This document shows, piece after piece, positions 18,538-27,599 of a stretch of 64,000 nucleotides of DNA. Location of the stretch: NCBI RefSeq assembly GCF_009937955.1, contig NZ_AP018439.1, positions 5,952,001 to 6,016,000 on the forward strand, in the 5' to 3' direction. The translations under genes and the position numbers were made by a program. Source of the DNA: Undibacterium sp. KW1 (lineage in GTDB: Bacteria > Pseudomonadota > Gammaproteobacteria > Burkholderiales > Burkholderiaceae_D). Every line of letters begins with the position of its first letter. Position 1 is the first letter of the stretch. The notes below the pieces were generated by a model. It searched no databases. It saw nothing but the letters and a program-made list of their open reading frames with translations, and was not told the origin of the DNA.

Positions 18538-18933
18538 TTACTTCTTGCTTTCCTTGATGGTGACTGGTGCTCCGGCGGCTTTCCAGGCAGTAAAACCACC
18601 GTCGATATGCGCGACATTTTCCAGGCCCATGTCTTGCACGGTCTTGGTAGTCAGTGCACTGCGCCAGCCAGCGGCACAAAACAAAATGAATTCTTTTTTC
18701 TCGCCGAAGACAGGTTTGAAATAAGGTGAATCAGGATCAACCCAAAACTCTATCATGCCGCGCGGGGCATGATAGGCACCGGGGACGATACCTTCGCGCT
18801 CGAGTTCGCGGATATCGCGGACATCAATGAACTGCACATTGGCATCCGATAACTTGGCTTGCGCTTCTGCAACGCTATAGATCTTGATTTCGGCATTGGC
18901 TTCATCGACCAGTTGCTTGTAACCTTTTTTCAT
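18538..18933 (-). CDS. rhodanese-like domain protein
   Basis: A 131-residue single rhodanese domain. The catalytic cysteine is in the loop FCAAGWRSALT, with the conserved FIDVRDIRELEREG and HIDGGFTAWKAAG segments. GGAG six bases before ATG 18933 sets the start. It should be a cytoplasmic sulfurtransferase with an unknown acceptor. Confidence 0.9.
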   Translation of the reverse strand: MKKGYKQLVDEANAEIKIYSVAEAQAKLSDANVQFIDVRDIRELEREGIVPGAYHAPRGMIEFWVDPDSPYFKPVFGEKKEFILFCAAGWRSALTTKTVQDMGLENVAHIDGGFTAWKAAGAPVTIKESKK

Positions 18934-18954
18934 GCTGTCTCCGTTTAAATTCAA

Positions 18955-19015
18955 GACCTCTCATCACAGAGGCACAGAGACACAGAGAAACCCTGCTTTC
19001 TCTGCGTCTCTTGGG
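18955..19015. repeat. ACAGAG-rich dispersed motif
   Basis: A short gap sequence built from repeated CACAGAG/CTCTG units (cacagaggcacagagacaca, then ttctctgcgtctc). A similar composition appears in reverse orientation at about 10150-10210 upstream of liuD. It looks like a small intergenic repeat; no gene or promoter is obvious. Confidence 0.4.
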
Positions 19016-20149
19016 TCAACCCGCCAGTGCACGCCCAATCAAAATCTTTTGTATATCGGAAGTACCTTCATATATCTGGCAAACCCGTACATCGCGATAA
19101 ATGCGTTCTACCGGGAAGTCACTGACGTAGCCGTAACCGCCGTGTATCTGTATCGCATCCGAGCAGACTTTTTCTGCCATCTCTGAGGCAAACAGTTTTG
19201 CCATTGCTGCTTCTTTCAAGCAGGGCTTGCCTGCGTCTTTCATGCTGGCGGCGTGCCAGATCAGTTGGCGTGCAGCTTCTATCTGGGTCGCCATGTCGGC
19301 CAGTTTGAATTGTACGGACTGGTGTTCAAAAATGGGCTTGCCAAAACTGGTCCTGTCCTTGGCATAAGCGAGGGCGGCTTCAAATGCAGCTCTTGCCATG
19401 CCTACTGATTGCGAGGCTATGCCTATGCGGCCACCTTCAAGTCCAGACAGGGCGATCTTGTAGCCCATGCCTTCTTCGCCTATGAGATTTTCTGCCGGAA
19501 TCCGGCAGTTCTCGAACAGGATTTGTGCAGTGTCGGATGAATGCTGGCCCATCTTTTGTTCCAGGCTGGCGACGATATAGCCTGGCGTGCTGGTGGGTAC
19601 CCAGAAAGCGCTGATGCCCTTCTTGCCTGCTTCTTTATCGGTGACAGCCATGACGATGGCCACATCAGCATATTTGCCGCTGGTGATGAATTGCTTGACG
19701 CCGTTGATGACGTAATGATCGCCATCACGTTTTGCGGTCGTGCGCAGTTCAGAGGCATCGCTACCAGCATGTGGTTCGGTCAGGCAAAAAGCACCGAGCA
19801 TTTCGCCTTGTGCCAAAGGTGTCAGCCATTGTTTTTTTTGCGCGTCATTGGCATACATCATGGCGATGCTGCAGACAGGGCAATTGTTGACGGATACCAC
19901 GGTAGAAGTACCGCCATCACCGGCAGCGATTTCTTCCAGCACCAGGGCCAGCGACAGATAATCCATGCCTGCACCGCCAAACTCTTCTGGCACAGCGACA
20001 CCATAGGCACCCATTTGCGCCAGCTCTTTCAATTCTTCTGCCGGGAAGTGATGTTCCTTGTCCCAGCGTGCGGCATTGGGCACAAGACGGTCCTGGGCAA
20101 AGGCGCGCACGGCGTCGCGTATCATTTCGTGTTCTGGTGTGAGTAGCAT
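19016..20149 (-). CDS. acyl-CoA dehydrogenase (short/branched-chain type)
   Basis: A 377-residue FAD flavoenzyme. The acyl-CoA dehydrogenase signatures AFCLTEPHAGSDASEL and QIHGGYGYVSDFPVERIYRDVRV are present, and the catalytic Glu is in QIYEGTSDIQK near the C-terminus, the position used by butyryl- and short/branched-chain enzymes but not by isovaleryl-CoA dehydrogenase. It probably acts on another branched or short acyl-CoA, complementing LiuA at 25113-26297. The substrate is not readable from sequence. Confidence 0.9.
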   Translation of the reverse strand: MLLTPEHEMIRDAVRAFAQDRLVPNAARWDKEHHFPAEELKELAQMGAYGVAVPEEFGGAGMDYLSLALVLEEIAAGDGGTSTVVSVNNCPVCSIAMMYANDAQKKQWLTPLAQGEMLGAFCLTEPHAGSDASELRTTAKRDGDHYVINGVKQFITSGKYADVAIVMAVTDKEAGKKGISAFWVPTSTPGYIVASLEQKMGQHSSDTAQILFENCRIPAENLIGEEGMGYKIALSGLEGGRIGIASQSVGMARAAFEAALAYAKDRTSFGKPIFEHQSVQFKLADMATQIEAARQLIWHAASMKDAGKPCLKEAAMAKLFASEMAEKVCSDAIQIHGGYGYVSDFPVERIYRDVRVCQIYEGTSDIQKILIGRALAG

Positions 20150-20193
20150 GATGATTCTGTTTTCTATTTTATGAGTACGATACTTGTGTAGGC

Positions 20194-20862
20194 TTACCAG
20201 TCGTGTTCTGCGCCCGTATATTCCAGATATTTGCCATTGTCGGCAGGCTTCAGGGCAGCCAGGGTCTGGCGTATGCCCGCCACGCTGGCATCGCTGGTGA
20301 TTTCTGCTGACTCACCACCCATGTCAGTTTTTACCCAGCCGGGGTCCATGGCGACGCAGATGGCTTTATTGGTACTTAGCGACACGTCTTTTAATACTGA
20401 ATTCAATGCGGTCTTGCTGGCGCGGTATAACCAACCGGCTGGATTACTGCGTTCGCCTATTGACGCCATGCTGGATGAAATCACAGCCAGCCTGCCATGC
20501 GCGTTTTCTACCAGCGGGAGCACGATAGGCAGTATCCGCATGGCTGACAAGACATTGGTATGCATGACGGTATCAAACTGTTGCTGGTCCGGCGCTGTCA
20601 AACCTTCAGTTCTCGGACCGAACACGCCAGCATTGAGGATAGCCACATCAATCTTCTCATCATCAAGACGCCAACCCAGACCAGCACAGTCATTCAGATT
20701 GGTAACATCCAGCGGCAAGGCTTCACAGCCTGCAGATTGCAAGGCTGCCAGGTCTTCCTGCTTGCGCGCGGTGACAATCACACGCCAGCCTGCAGCCTTG
20801 TATTGCATGGCCAGTTCGTGGCCTATACCGCGTGATGCACCGATGATTAAAGCGACTGGCAT
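20194..20862 (-). CDS. short-chain dehydrogenase/reductase
   Basis: A 222-residue Rossmann oxidoreductase. The nucleotide motif GASRGIGHE starts near residue 8, AILNAGVFGP is the structural NAG motif, the catalytic Ser is in ISSSMAS, and YRASKTAL provides Tyr and Lys. It resembles csgA/YciK-like SDRs of unknown substrate. It lies 44 bases upstream of the acyl-CoA dehydrogenase gene and is read the same way. Confidence 0.88.
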   Translation of the reverse strand: MPVALIIGASRGIGHELAMQYKAAGWRVIVTARKQEDLAALQSAGCEALPLDVTNLNDCAGLGWRLDDEKIDVAILNAGVFGPRTEGLTAPDQQQFDTVMHTNVLSAMRILPIVLPLVENAHGRLAVISSSMASIGERSNPAGWLYRASKTALNSVLKDVSLSTNKAICVAMDPGWVKTDMGGESAEITSDASVAGIRQTLAALKPADNGKYLEYTGAEHDW

Positions 20863-20881
20863 AGAAATTTCCGGTTAGTTT

Positions 20882-21071
20882 AGCTCCTTCCCCTTCAAGG
20901 GGATGGAGGCGGGAATTCGCAAAGTATACTTTGCGCAGACGTAATCTAAGCTGCTTGAAAGCAGCGCAGTGGACAGGTTGGGATGGGGATGGGTTTCTAA
21001 CGCAATTAGTTTGCGGTCATTTAACCGAACCCCATCCCCACCCTAACCCTCCCCTTGAAGGGGAGGGAATT
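20882..21071. repeat. dispersed palindromic repeat, copy B
   Basis: Same architecture and orientation as copy A at 7832: outer inverted CTTCCCCTTCAAGGGGA/TCCCCTTGAAGGGGAGG ends, the conserved internal AATCYAAG...CGCAGTGGACAGGTTGGGATGGGGATG-type stretch (described by type only), and an inner inverted GGGGATGGGTTTC arm. It fills the gap between the thiolase and SDR genes. Confidence 0.75.
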
Positions 21072-21090
21072 CGAGCGAAATTAATTTCGC

Positions 21091-22272
21091 TTAGATCATT
21101 TCAATCGCCAGAGCCGTACCCTCGCCACCACCAATACAAAGCGAAGCCACACCACGTTTCTTACCCTGCTTCTTCAAGGCACCCATCAGTGTGATGATGA
21201 TACGTGCACCAGAAGCACCGATAGGATGACCCAGCGCACAGGCACCGCCATGTACATTGACCTTGTCATGCGGAATACCGAGTTCTTTCATCGCTGCCAT
21301 GGGCACAGTCGCAAAAGCTTCATTGATTTCAAACAGGTCAACATCATCTGTTGTCCAACCCAGTTTTTTATATAGCTTCTGGATGGCACCCACCGGTGCT
21401 GTGGTGAACCAGCCTGGTTCCTGCGCATTGCTGGCGTGGCCGAGGATTTTTGCGATCGGTGTCAGGCCCAGTTCTTTGGCCTTGGATTCACGCATCAGCA
21501 CCAACGCAGCGGCACCGTCATTGATGGAAGAAGAAGAAGCGGCAGTGATCGTGCCGTCTTTTTTGAAGGCTGGTTTCAGCGCAGGGATTTTATCGAGCTT
21601 GGCTTTCAATGGGCCCTCATCCTTGTCGATGACGACATCACCACTGCGGCCAGATACGGTCACTGGAGCGATTTCCCATGCGAAGGAACCATCGGCAGTT
21701 GCAGCTTGCGCGCGCTTGACGGAGGCAATTGCAAAGGCATCCTGCTCTTCACGGCTGAAATTGTATTTGGCTGAACAGTCTTCAGCAAAAGTACCCATGG
21801 AACGGCCCTTGTCATAGGCATCTTCGAGACCATCGAGCATCATGTGGTCATACATCATGCCGTGGCCGATGCGGTAGCCGCCACGTGCCTTGGGGATCAG
21901 GTAAGGGGCATTGGTCATGGATTCCATACCACCGGAAACGATGACTTCATTGCTGCCTGCATTGATGGAATCAAAAGCCATCATGGTGGCCTTCATGGCT
22001 GAGCCGCACATCTTGGACAAGGTCACTGCACCAGTGGAAACCGGCAAACCCGCAGCCAGCAAAGCCTGGCGTGCAGGGGCCTGGCCCTGCCCTGCCATCA
22101 GGCAGTTACCGAACAAGACTTCTTCTACCAGCTCTGGCTTGACACCGGCGCGTTCAACGGCGGCCTTGATGGCAACTGCACCGAGCTGGCTGGCTGTCAG
22201 GGAAGAAAAATCGCCCTGGAAGGCACCCATGGGGGTACGGGCGGCACCAACGATTACGATAGGATCATTCAT
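21091..22272 (-). CDS. acetyl-CoA acetyltransferase (thiolase)
   Basis: A 393-residue thiolase. The nucleophilic Cys is in LSKMCGSAMKA near residue 89, the His in GGACALGHPIGASGAR, and the second Cys in SLCIGGGEGTA close to the C-terminus. GGAGAG precedes ATG 22272. In this context it probably cleaves acetoacetyl-CoA made by leucine breakdown; a polyhydroxybutyrate-type PhaA role is the alternative. Confidence 0.92.
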   Translation of the reverse strand: MNDPIVIVGAARTPMGAFQGDFSSLTASQLGAVAIKAAVERAGVKPELVEEVLFGNCLMAGQGQAPARQALLAAGLPVSTGAVTLSKMCGSAMKATMMAFDSINAGSNEVIVSGGMESMTNAPYLIPKARGGYRIGHGMMYDHMMLDGLEDAYDKGRSMGTFAEDCSAKYNFSREEQDAFAIASVKRAQAATADGSFAWEIAPVTVSGRSGDVVIDKDEGPLKAKLDKIPALKPAFKKDGTITAASSSSINDGAAALVLMRESKAKELGLTPIAKILGHASNAQEPGWFTTAPVGAIQKLYKKLGWTTDDVDLFEINEAFATVPMAAMKELGIPHDKVNVHGGACALGHPIGASGARIIITLMGALKKQGKKRGVASLCIGGGEGTALAIEMI

Positions 22273-22347
22273 CTTACTCTCCAATTAATATAGGCAACAA
22301 AGCTGCCTGGCTAATGACGGGAGGCATGTCAACAGACATGCACAGCC

Positions 22348-24129
22348 TTAAGTTGTTGTACTGGTTTGATTACAAAAGCGGATTTCCTGCGGATACGGAA
22401 ACACATCATCCACCTTGCCATCGACTATGCGCTTCTTGCGGGCTTGCCAGTATTCGGCGGTCAGCAAGTCAGCATGATGCTTCATAAAATATTCTTTGAC
22501 GTTTTTATTCCCCAGCAAGAAAGTGCCAAACTGCTCGGGGAAGACATCATTTTTGGCAATCGGATACCAGGGCTCGGCGGACATCTCGTCTTCTTCATTG
22601 CGCGGCAAAGGTATCTTGCGGAAATTACAGTCGGTGATGTATTCGATTTCATCATAGTCATAAAAGACGACACGGCCATGGCGGGTGACACCAAAGTTTT
22701 TGTACAGCATGTCACCGGGGAAGATGTTCGCTGCCACCAGGTCCTTGATGGCGCTGCCATATTCTTTCAGACCATGCTCCATCGCAGCCATATCACCACC
22801 GCGCTCGGCTTCAGTCAGCCAGATGTTCAGCGGCGTCATGCGGCGTTCTATGTACAGATGCTTGATGACGACTTCATCATCATTCACTTCCAATAATGAA
22901 GGCGCATATTGTTTGATCTCGGCCAGCAATTCTTCTGAAAAACGTGAGCGCGGGAATGCCACATCCGAGTATTCCAACGTATCTGCCATACGGCCTACGC
23001 GGTCATGGTTTTTTACCAGCAGGTATTTTTCCTTGATCAGGGCCTTGGTAGTTTCCTTGGGTGGCGGGAAACTGTCTTTGATGAGTTTGAACACATACGG
23101 GAAAGACGGCAGTGCAAATACCAGCATCACCAGACCACGTATGCCGGGTGCGGCTTCTATGCGGTCGGATGAATATTTTAGATGGTGCAAAAAATCGCGA
23201 TAAAACAAATTCTTGCCATGTTTTTGCAGACCTATCATGGTGTAGATTTCACTGCGCGGCTTCTTGGGCAGGATGCTGCGTATGAATTGCACATAGGCCG
23301 ATGGTACTTCCATATCGACCATGAAATAGGCGCGTGTAAATGAGAACAGCACCGTGATGAGCATGGTGTCAAAAATCACGGTATCGAGTACTAACTCACC
23401 CTTGCGCTTGTGCATGACAGGAATGACAAAGGGATATTCCTTATTGCCATTGATGCCCTTGCCTATGATGTAGGCAGACTTGTTGCGATAGAACAGACTG
23501 GCCAGTACCTGTATCTGGTGATTAGGCTCCAGCTTGGCGGGGCCAAAATTTTCACGCAGGCGTGCTTCTACCAAGGCCACATCACGGTCCAGGTCTTCAA
23601 ACTTGGCATTCAGCTGAAAATTCGTGACGATGCGCTTGATGGTAAAACTCAGGCCATCGGTCGCCGGGTAATACACACGATAACTCGGTGGCGTATCTTC
23701 ACTTTCCAGATACTCGGTCGAGGTTGCCGGGCGCACGAAAATAAAATCATTGTGATAGTAATTTCTGTGCAAAAGCTTGGTGCAAACGGTATTGAAAAAC
23801 GTCTCAGCCAGCTCAGGGCGCAGATGATCGATCAGCATGCCCATGTAATGCAGTTTGACTTCGCGCCAGACTTCGTCGCTGAGGTCTTCTTCTGCGTATT
23901 CATCTTCCAGTGCCTGCACGCATTCGCGCACTCGGGTGTCGTAATATCCTATGCGTTCGCGTGCGGCGATTTGTGCGGCGCGCCAGTCACCCGTTTCAAA
24001 TTGCTGCTTTGCTCTTTGACTACTGGCCCTGAACAAGTGGTAATGCCTGTCAAAGCCATCGAGTATCGTCCTGGCGATATCGAAGGCGATTTGTGAAGAC
24101 AGCAATTTGGGGAAATGGGTGTGGGGCAT
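22348..24129 (-). CDS. aceK: isocitrate dehydrogenase kinase/phosphatase
   Basis: A 593-residue bifunctional enzyme that switches isocitrate dehydrogenase off and on, directing carbon into the glyoxylate shunt. Family-specific stretches include [17 protein letters not shown] at the N-terminus, [27 protein letters not shown] and [19 protein letters not shown] in the catalytic lobe. Length is typical. Placement beside leucine/acetyl-CoA producing genes is physiologically sensible because the shunt is needed to grow on acetyl-CoA. Confidence 0.96.
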   Translation of the reverse strand: MPHTHFPKLLSSQIAFDIARTILDGFDRHYHLFRASSQRAKQQFETGDWRAAQIAARERIGYYDTRVRECVQALEDEYAEEDLSDEVWREVKLHYMGMLIDHLRPELAETFFNTVCTKLLHRNYYHNDFIFVRPATSTEYLESEDTPPSYRVYYPATDGLSFTIKRIVTNFQLNAKFEDLDRDVALVEARLRENFGPAKLEPNHQIQVLASLFYRNKSAYIIGKGINGNKEYPFVIPVMHKRKGELVLDTVIFDTMLITVLFSFTRAYFMVDMEVPSAYVQFIRSILPKKPRSEIYTMIGLQKHGKNLFYRDFLHHLKYSSDRIEAAPGIRGLVMLVFALPSFPYVFKLIKDSFPPPKETTKALIKEKYLLVKNHDRVGRMADTLEYSDVAFPRSRFSEELLAEIKQYAPSLLEVNDDEVVIKHLYIERRMTPLNIWLTEAERGGDMAAMEHGLKEYGSAIKDLVAANIFPGDMLYKNFGVTRHGRVVFYDYDEIEYITDCNFRKIPLPRNEEDEMSAEPWYPIAKNDVFPEQFGTFLLGNKNVKEYFMKHHADLLTAEYWQARKKRIVDGKVDDVFPYPQEIRFCNQTSTTT

Positions 24130-24138
24130 GGTTGGCGC

Positions 24139-25080
24139 TCACTCAGTTTTAACTTCGGATTGGAACTGGTTTTTCCAAGCCTGTAGTTTACCTAAATCCA
24201 CGGCGATGCCACCACAAACTACGATCAGTGGTTTTTTATACTCAGCCAATACTGGCAAGTTCTGATAAGCAACTGCCAAAGCTGCGCCGCAGGCCGGTTC
24301 CACCAGAGTGCGCATATCGTCGGCAAAAGCCAGGCAAGCCTGCACAGCCTGGGCATCGCTGACGGTGACGGTATGAATAGTACGCTTGCGTGTCCAGTCA
24401 AATGCCTGTTGTGCAACACGTCTCGCGCCGAGGGTGCTGGCAATCGAGGTAATCGCTGGCAAGGTCACCAGTTCACCAGCCTGCACTGCTGCGTGCAGGG
24501 AAGCAGCGCCTTCAGTCTCTGACGCGATGATGGGGATATGGCCGAGGCCATTGCGCTCCAGGCCGAGGGCGATGCCACTCAGCAAGCCACCACCACCGAC
24601 GGAACAGATGACGACATCAAAGTCGAGCTTGCCCGCCACTTCATCTATCGTTGTGGCGTTGCCATCCCAGATATCAGCATGGTCAAACGGCGGGATATAC
24701 ACGGCACCCGGCTGCTCGCACAGGCGCAAAGCTTCCTGATTGGCTTCATCCCAGACGCTGCCCGCGACAATGACTGTCGCACCTATTGCCCGTATTGCCG
24801 CTCGCACACTGTCATGCGTGGTTTGCGGCACGACGATGGTGGTTTGCAAACCCAGGGCCACGCCAGCAACAGCGGCAGCAAAACCGGCATTACCGCCAGA
24901 GGGGCAGACAAAGTGTTTAGCACCCTGCTCTGCCGCACGCTGGCACATCAGGCCTATGCCACGCAACTTGAAAGAACCGGAAGGCTGGTTGTTTTCCATT
25001 TTCAGCCAGACTTGTTTGTCCAGGCTGGCTGAAAGAGAACGGTGTTCCAGCAACGGTGTAGTGATATGCAAATGTGTCAT
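24139..25080 (-). CDS. PLP-dependent serine/threonine dehydratase-like protein
   Basis: A 313-residue fold-type II PLP enzyme. The cofactor Lys is in SGSFKLRG near residue 38, the phosphate loop is SVGGGGLLSG, and the C-terminal CGGIAVD closes the site. The single-domain form without an ACT domain resembles the mammalian-type L-serine dehydratase. ATG 25080 is chosen over a TTG two codons earlier. It ends 9 bases before the aceK start, suggesting an operon. Confidence 0.87.
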   Translation of the reverse strand: MTHLHITTPLLEHRSLSASLDKQVWLKMENNQPSGSFKLRGIGLMCQRAAEQGAKHFVCPSGGNAGFAAAVAGVALGLQTTIVVPQTTHDSVRAAIRAIGATVIVAGSVWDEANQEALRLCEQPGAVYIPPFDHADIWDGNATTIDEVAGKLDFDVVICSVGGGGLLSGIALGLERNGLGHIPIIASETEGAASLHAAVQAGELVTLPAITSIASTLGARRVAQQAFDWTRKRTIHTVTVSDAQAVQACLAFADDMRTLVEPACGAALAVAYQNLPVLAEYKKPLIVVCGGIAVDLGKLQAWKNQFQSEVKTE

Positions 25081-25112
25081 GGTCAAATAGACTCAGTTTA
25101 CAACAATCCCTG

Positions 25113-26297
25113 TTACTTGGTTTCTGCAAACAACTCACGGCCTATCAACATGCGGCGTATCTCGCTGGTACCAGCGCCTATCTCATACAGCTTGGCATCG
25201 CGCCACAGGCGACCGACCGGGTATTCATTGATATAGCCATTGCCACCCAGTGTCTGTATCGCTTCGCCAGCCATCCATGTGGCTTTTTCTGCCGAGTACA
25301 AAATCGCACCTGCAGCATCCTTGCGCAGGGCACGCACTGCTTCTGGCGTAGTGGCGCGGTCGCAGGCCTGGCCAACAGCGTAGACATAGGCCTTGCATGC
25401 CATCATGGTGGAATACATATCTGCCAGCTTGCCTTGCATCAACTGGAATTCACCGATAGGCTGGCCGAACTGCTTGCGGTCATGCACATAAGGAACTACC
25501 GCATCCATACAAGCTTGCATGATGCCCAGAGGGCCGCCGGACAAGACAGTACGTTCAAAGTCCAGACCGGACATCAATACGTTGACGCCCTTGCCCAGGC
25601 CGCCGAGCACGTTTTCTGCCGGAACTTCGCAATCCTCGAATACCAGCTCGCCAGTATGGGAGCCGCGCATGCCGAGTTTGTCGAGCTTTTGCGCAATGCT
25701 GAAGCCTTTAAAGCCTTTTTCTATGAGGAAGGCCGTCATGCCGCGTGGCCCAGCTTCCAGGTCGTTCTTGGCATACACGACCAGCGTATCCGCATCAGGG
25801 CCATTGGTAATCCACATCTTGGTGCCGTTCAGCACCCAGCGGTCGCCTTTCCAGTCGGCGCGCAGCTTCATGCTGACCACGTCAGAACCGGCATTTGGCT
25901 CGGACATGGCGAGTGCGCCTATGTGTTCGCCGCTGATCAGCTTAGGCAGGTACTTGGCTTTTTGTTCTTCTGTACCATTGCGCTTGATCTGGTTCACGCA
26001 CAGGTTGGAGTGGGCACCATACGACAGGCCGACTGAGGCAGAAGCGCGGGAAATTTCTTCCATGGCAATGATGTGGGCGAGATAGCCCATGTTGGCGCCA
26101 CCGTATTCTTCGCTGACGGTCACACCCAGAATGCCCAGGTCACCCATCTTGCGCCACAAATCCATGGGGAACTGGTCGCTACGGTCTATCTCGGCGGCAC
26201 GCGGGGCGATTTCTGCCTGGGCAAATTGCTGCACGGCTTCGCGCAAAGCGGCGATGTCTTCGCCGTGATCAAAAGTCAAACCTGGTAAATGCAGCAT
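25113..26297 (-). CDS. liuA: isovaleryl-CoA dehydrogenase
   Basis: A 394-residue acyl-CoA dehydrogenase. Unlike most relatives it carries the catalytic Glu in [19 protein letters not shown], and the usual C-terminal Glu position reads IGAGTSE. This displacement is the known signature of isovaleryl-CoA dehydrogenase. [18 protein letters not shown] also matches that family. It catalyses the first acyl-CoA step of leucine degradation. It lies downstream of a thioesterase gene and the LiuR-type regulator with its operators. Confidence 0.95.
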   Translation of the reverse strand: MLHLPGLTFDHGEDIAALREAVQQFAQAEIAPRAAEIDRSDQFPMDLWRKMGDLGILGVTVSEEYGGANMGYLAHIIAMEEISRASASVGLSYGAHSNLCVNQIKRNGTEEQKAKYLPKLISGEHIGALAMSEPNAGSDVVSMKLRADWKGDRWVLNGTKMWITNGPDADTLVVYAKNDLEAGPRGMTAFLIEKGFKGFSIAQKLDKLGMRGSHTGELVFEDCEVPAENVLGGLGKGVNVLMSGLDFERTVLSGGPLGIMQACMDAVVPYVHDRKQFGQPIGEFQLMQGKLADMYSTMMACKAYVYAVGQACDRATTPEAVRALRKDAAGAILYSAEKATWMAGEAIQTLGGNGYINEYPVGRLWRDAKLYEIGAGTSEIRRMLIGRELFAETK

Positions 26298-26382
26298 GTC
26301 GTCCTCACACTTTTATGAAATTAAAATTCACTGGCTTATGCTAACTTATGGTCAAGCATGCCAGCCTTGTTAAGCCTATAGC

Positions 26383-26853
26383 CTATATCTTTGATTCTGC
26401 CTTGGGTATCACAAACAAAGTCTGTTGCATGATGGCACAGAGTTTTTCCTGGCCTTGGTGCAGGACAAACACTTCTGCACTGGATACCACCAGGGTTTTA
26501 CCTGCCTTCAACACTTTGCCACGGGCGATCAAGGTATCACCCTTGCCGGGTGCAACGATATTGATCTTGTATTCTGCAGTTAAGCACTCACTCACCGGCA
26601 TCAATTGGGTATTCGCGGCATAGCCACCTGCTGCATCAGCTATCGTACCAATCACACCGCCATGGAAATAGCCATGCTGCTGGCTGACTACATCACTGAA
26701 AGGCAGGCTGATTTCACATGCACCGGGGGTGATGCTGGTCAGACGGGCATTCCAGGCCATCAAAGCACCTTGGGCATTAAAGCTTTCCAGCAAGCTCAGG
26801 GCTAGTTTGTGATCCAGTGTCGCTGTGCTTTGCTGCCTTGCCTGATTGCTCAT
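26383..26853 (-). CDS. PaaI-type hotdog-fold thioesterase
   Basis: A 156-residue hotdog-fold protein. The core HGGVIGTIADAAGGYAA is the PaaI-type helix with the acidic catalytic region. ATG 26853 is chosen because a G-rich site lies 4 bases upstream; a TTG at 26871 is the alternative. It probably hydrolyses aberrant or terminal acyl-CoA esters of the liu pathway. The perfect palindrome at 26905 sits in its promoter region, so it likely opens the LiuR-controlled transcript containing liuA. Confidence 0.87.
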   Translation of the reverse strand: MSNQARQQSTATLDHKLALSLLESFNAQGALMAWNARLTSITPGACEISLPFSDVVSQQHGYFHGGVIGTIADAAGGYAANTQLMPVSECLTAEYKINIVAPGKGDTLIARGKVLKAGKTLVVSSAEVFVLHQGQEKLCAIMQQTLFVIPKAESKI

Positions 26854-26904
26854 AAAACCCCCAATAACCAAGGAAAAACCATCTCAGGCAAAAATAATAC
26901 GTCT

Positions 26905-26930
26905 AATTGACGTTTACGTAAACGTCAATT
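26905..26930. promoter_or_regulatory. probable LiuR operator upstream of the thioesterase-liuA genes
   Basis: A perfect 26-bp palindrome with half-site AATTGACGTTTAC. On the minus strand a TTTACG / 17 bp / TATTAT promoter overlaps it, the geometry expected for a MerR-family operator. The TTGACGTT half-site recurs at 27492. MerR-type LiuR regulators of branched-chain catabolism are known to use such palindromes. Confidence 0.75.
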
Positions 26931-27035
26931 CAATCATTTGATGCTTTTCCACTGCAAGCCAGGCATAAGCATTATCAAATTGCTCATACAACCCATGACA
27001 TTCTTGTTAATCTTATTAATTTTATTAAGCAGGAT

Positions 27036-27431
27036 TTATTTTTCTGCATGATCAAGTTGACCCAGCAAGCTGCGGCTTTTTTCTTCATGCGCACTTATTT
27101 CTGCCAGCATGATTTCTATATCTTCGCGCTGTTGTTCCAGCGCCGCCCTGTGCCTGGCCAGCACCACGAGGAAACTCTGTAACTGTACTTCGGTATCCTT
27201 GGGCGAACGGTACATATCGACCAGGCTTTTGATGTCCGACAGACTCAGACCCAGACGTTTGCCACGCAGGGTCAGCTTCAGATGAGTACGTTCCCGCGTT
27301 GTGTAGACACGGTTGCGGCCGCCCGGCCCTTCGCGGCTGGGGCTAAGCAAACCCTGGTCTTCATAGAATCGTATCGCCCTCGGGGTAATATCAAATTCGC
27401 GGGCAAGTTCGGTAATGGTATAAGTGGCCAT
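27036..27431 (-). CDS. liuR: MerR-family transcriptional regulator (LiuR-like)
   Basis: A 131-residue MerR regulator: winged helix YTITELAREFDITPRAIRFYEDQGLLSPSR-type N-terminus (residues 3-35), then a long dimerisation helix (residues 75-125, LARHRAALEQQREDIEIML). There are no metal-binding cysteines, arguing for a metabolite-responsive protein. The start is ATG 27431 in MATYTITE; an upstream in-frame extension is not MerR-like. Position next to liuA and two matched palindromes supports LiuR. Confidence 0.88.
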   Translation of the reverse strand: MATYTITELAREFDITPRAIRFYEDQGLLSPSREGPGGRNRVYTTRERTHLKLTLRGKRLGLSLSDIKSLVDMYRSPKDTEVQLQSFLVVLARHRAALEQQREDIEIMLAEISAHEEKSRSLLGQLDHAEK

Positions 27432-27491
27432 GGTCAATCTGGTGAAAAAACACAGAAACAGTTTTCTGATTACAATCTGCACTTGATGCAG

Positions 27492-27507
27492 TTGACGTTA
27501 ACGTCAA
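27492..27507. promoter_or_regulatory. probable LiuR operator between liuR and the divergent hydrolase
   Basis: Perfect 16-bp palindrome TTGACGTTAACGTCAA in the 168-bp divergent region. The TTGACG on the plus strand could serve as a -35 with TTAAAT 16 bp downstream for the hydrolase gene. It shares the half-site with 26905-26930, so autoregulation of liuR and control of the hydrolase are both likely. Confidence 0.72.
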
Positions 27508-27599
27508 ATAGTTTTAAATCGCATTGTAGGCTATTCCAGTGCTTCTGGAGTCATCCATAATGAGAAAACATAGCTACCACAATAACAATAGAGACGACC

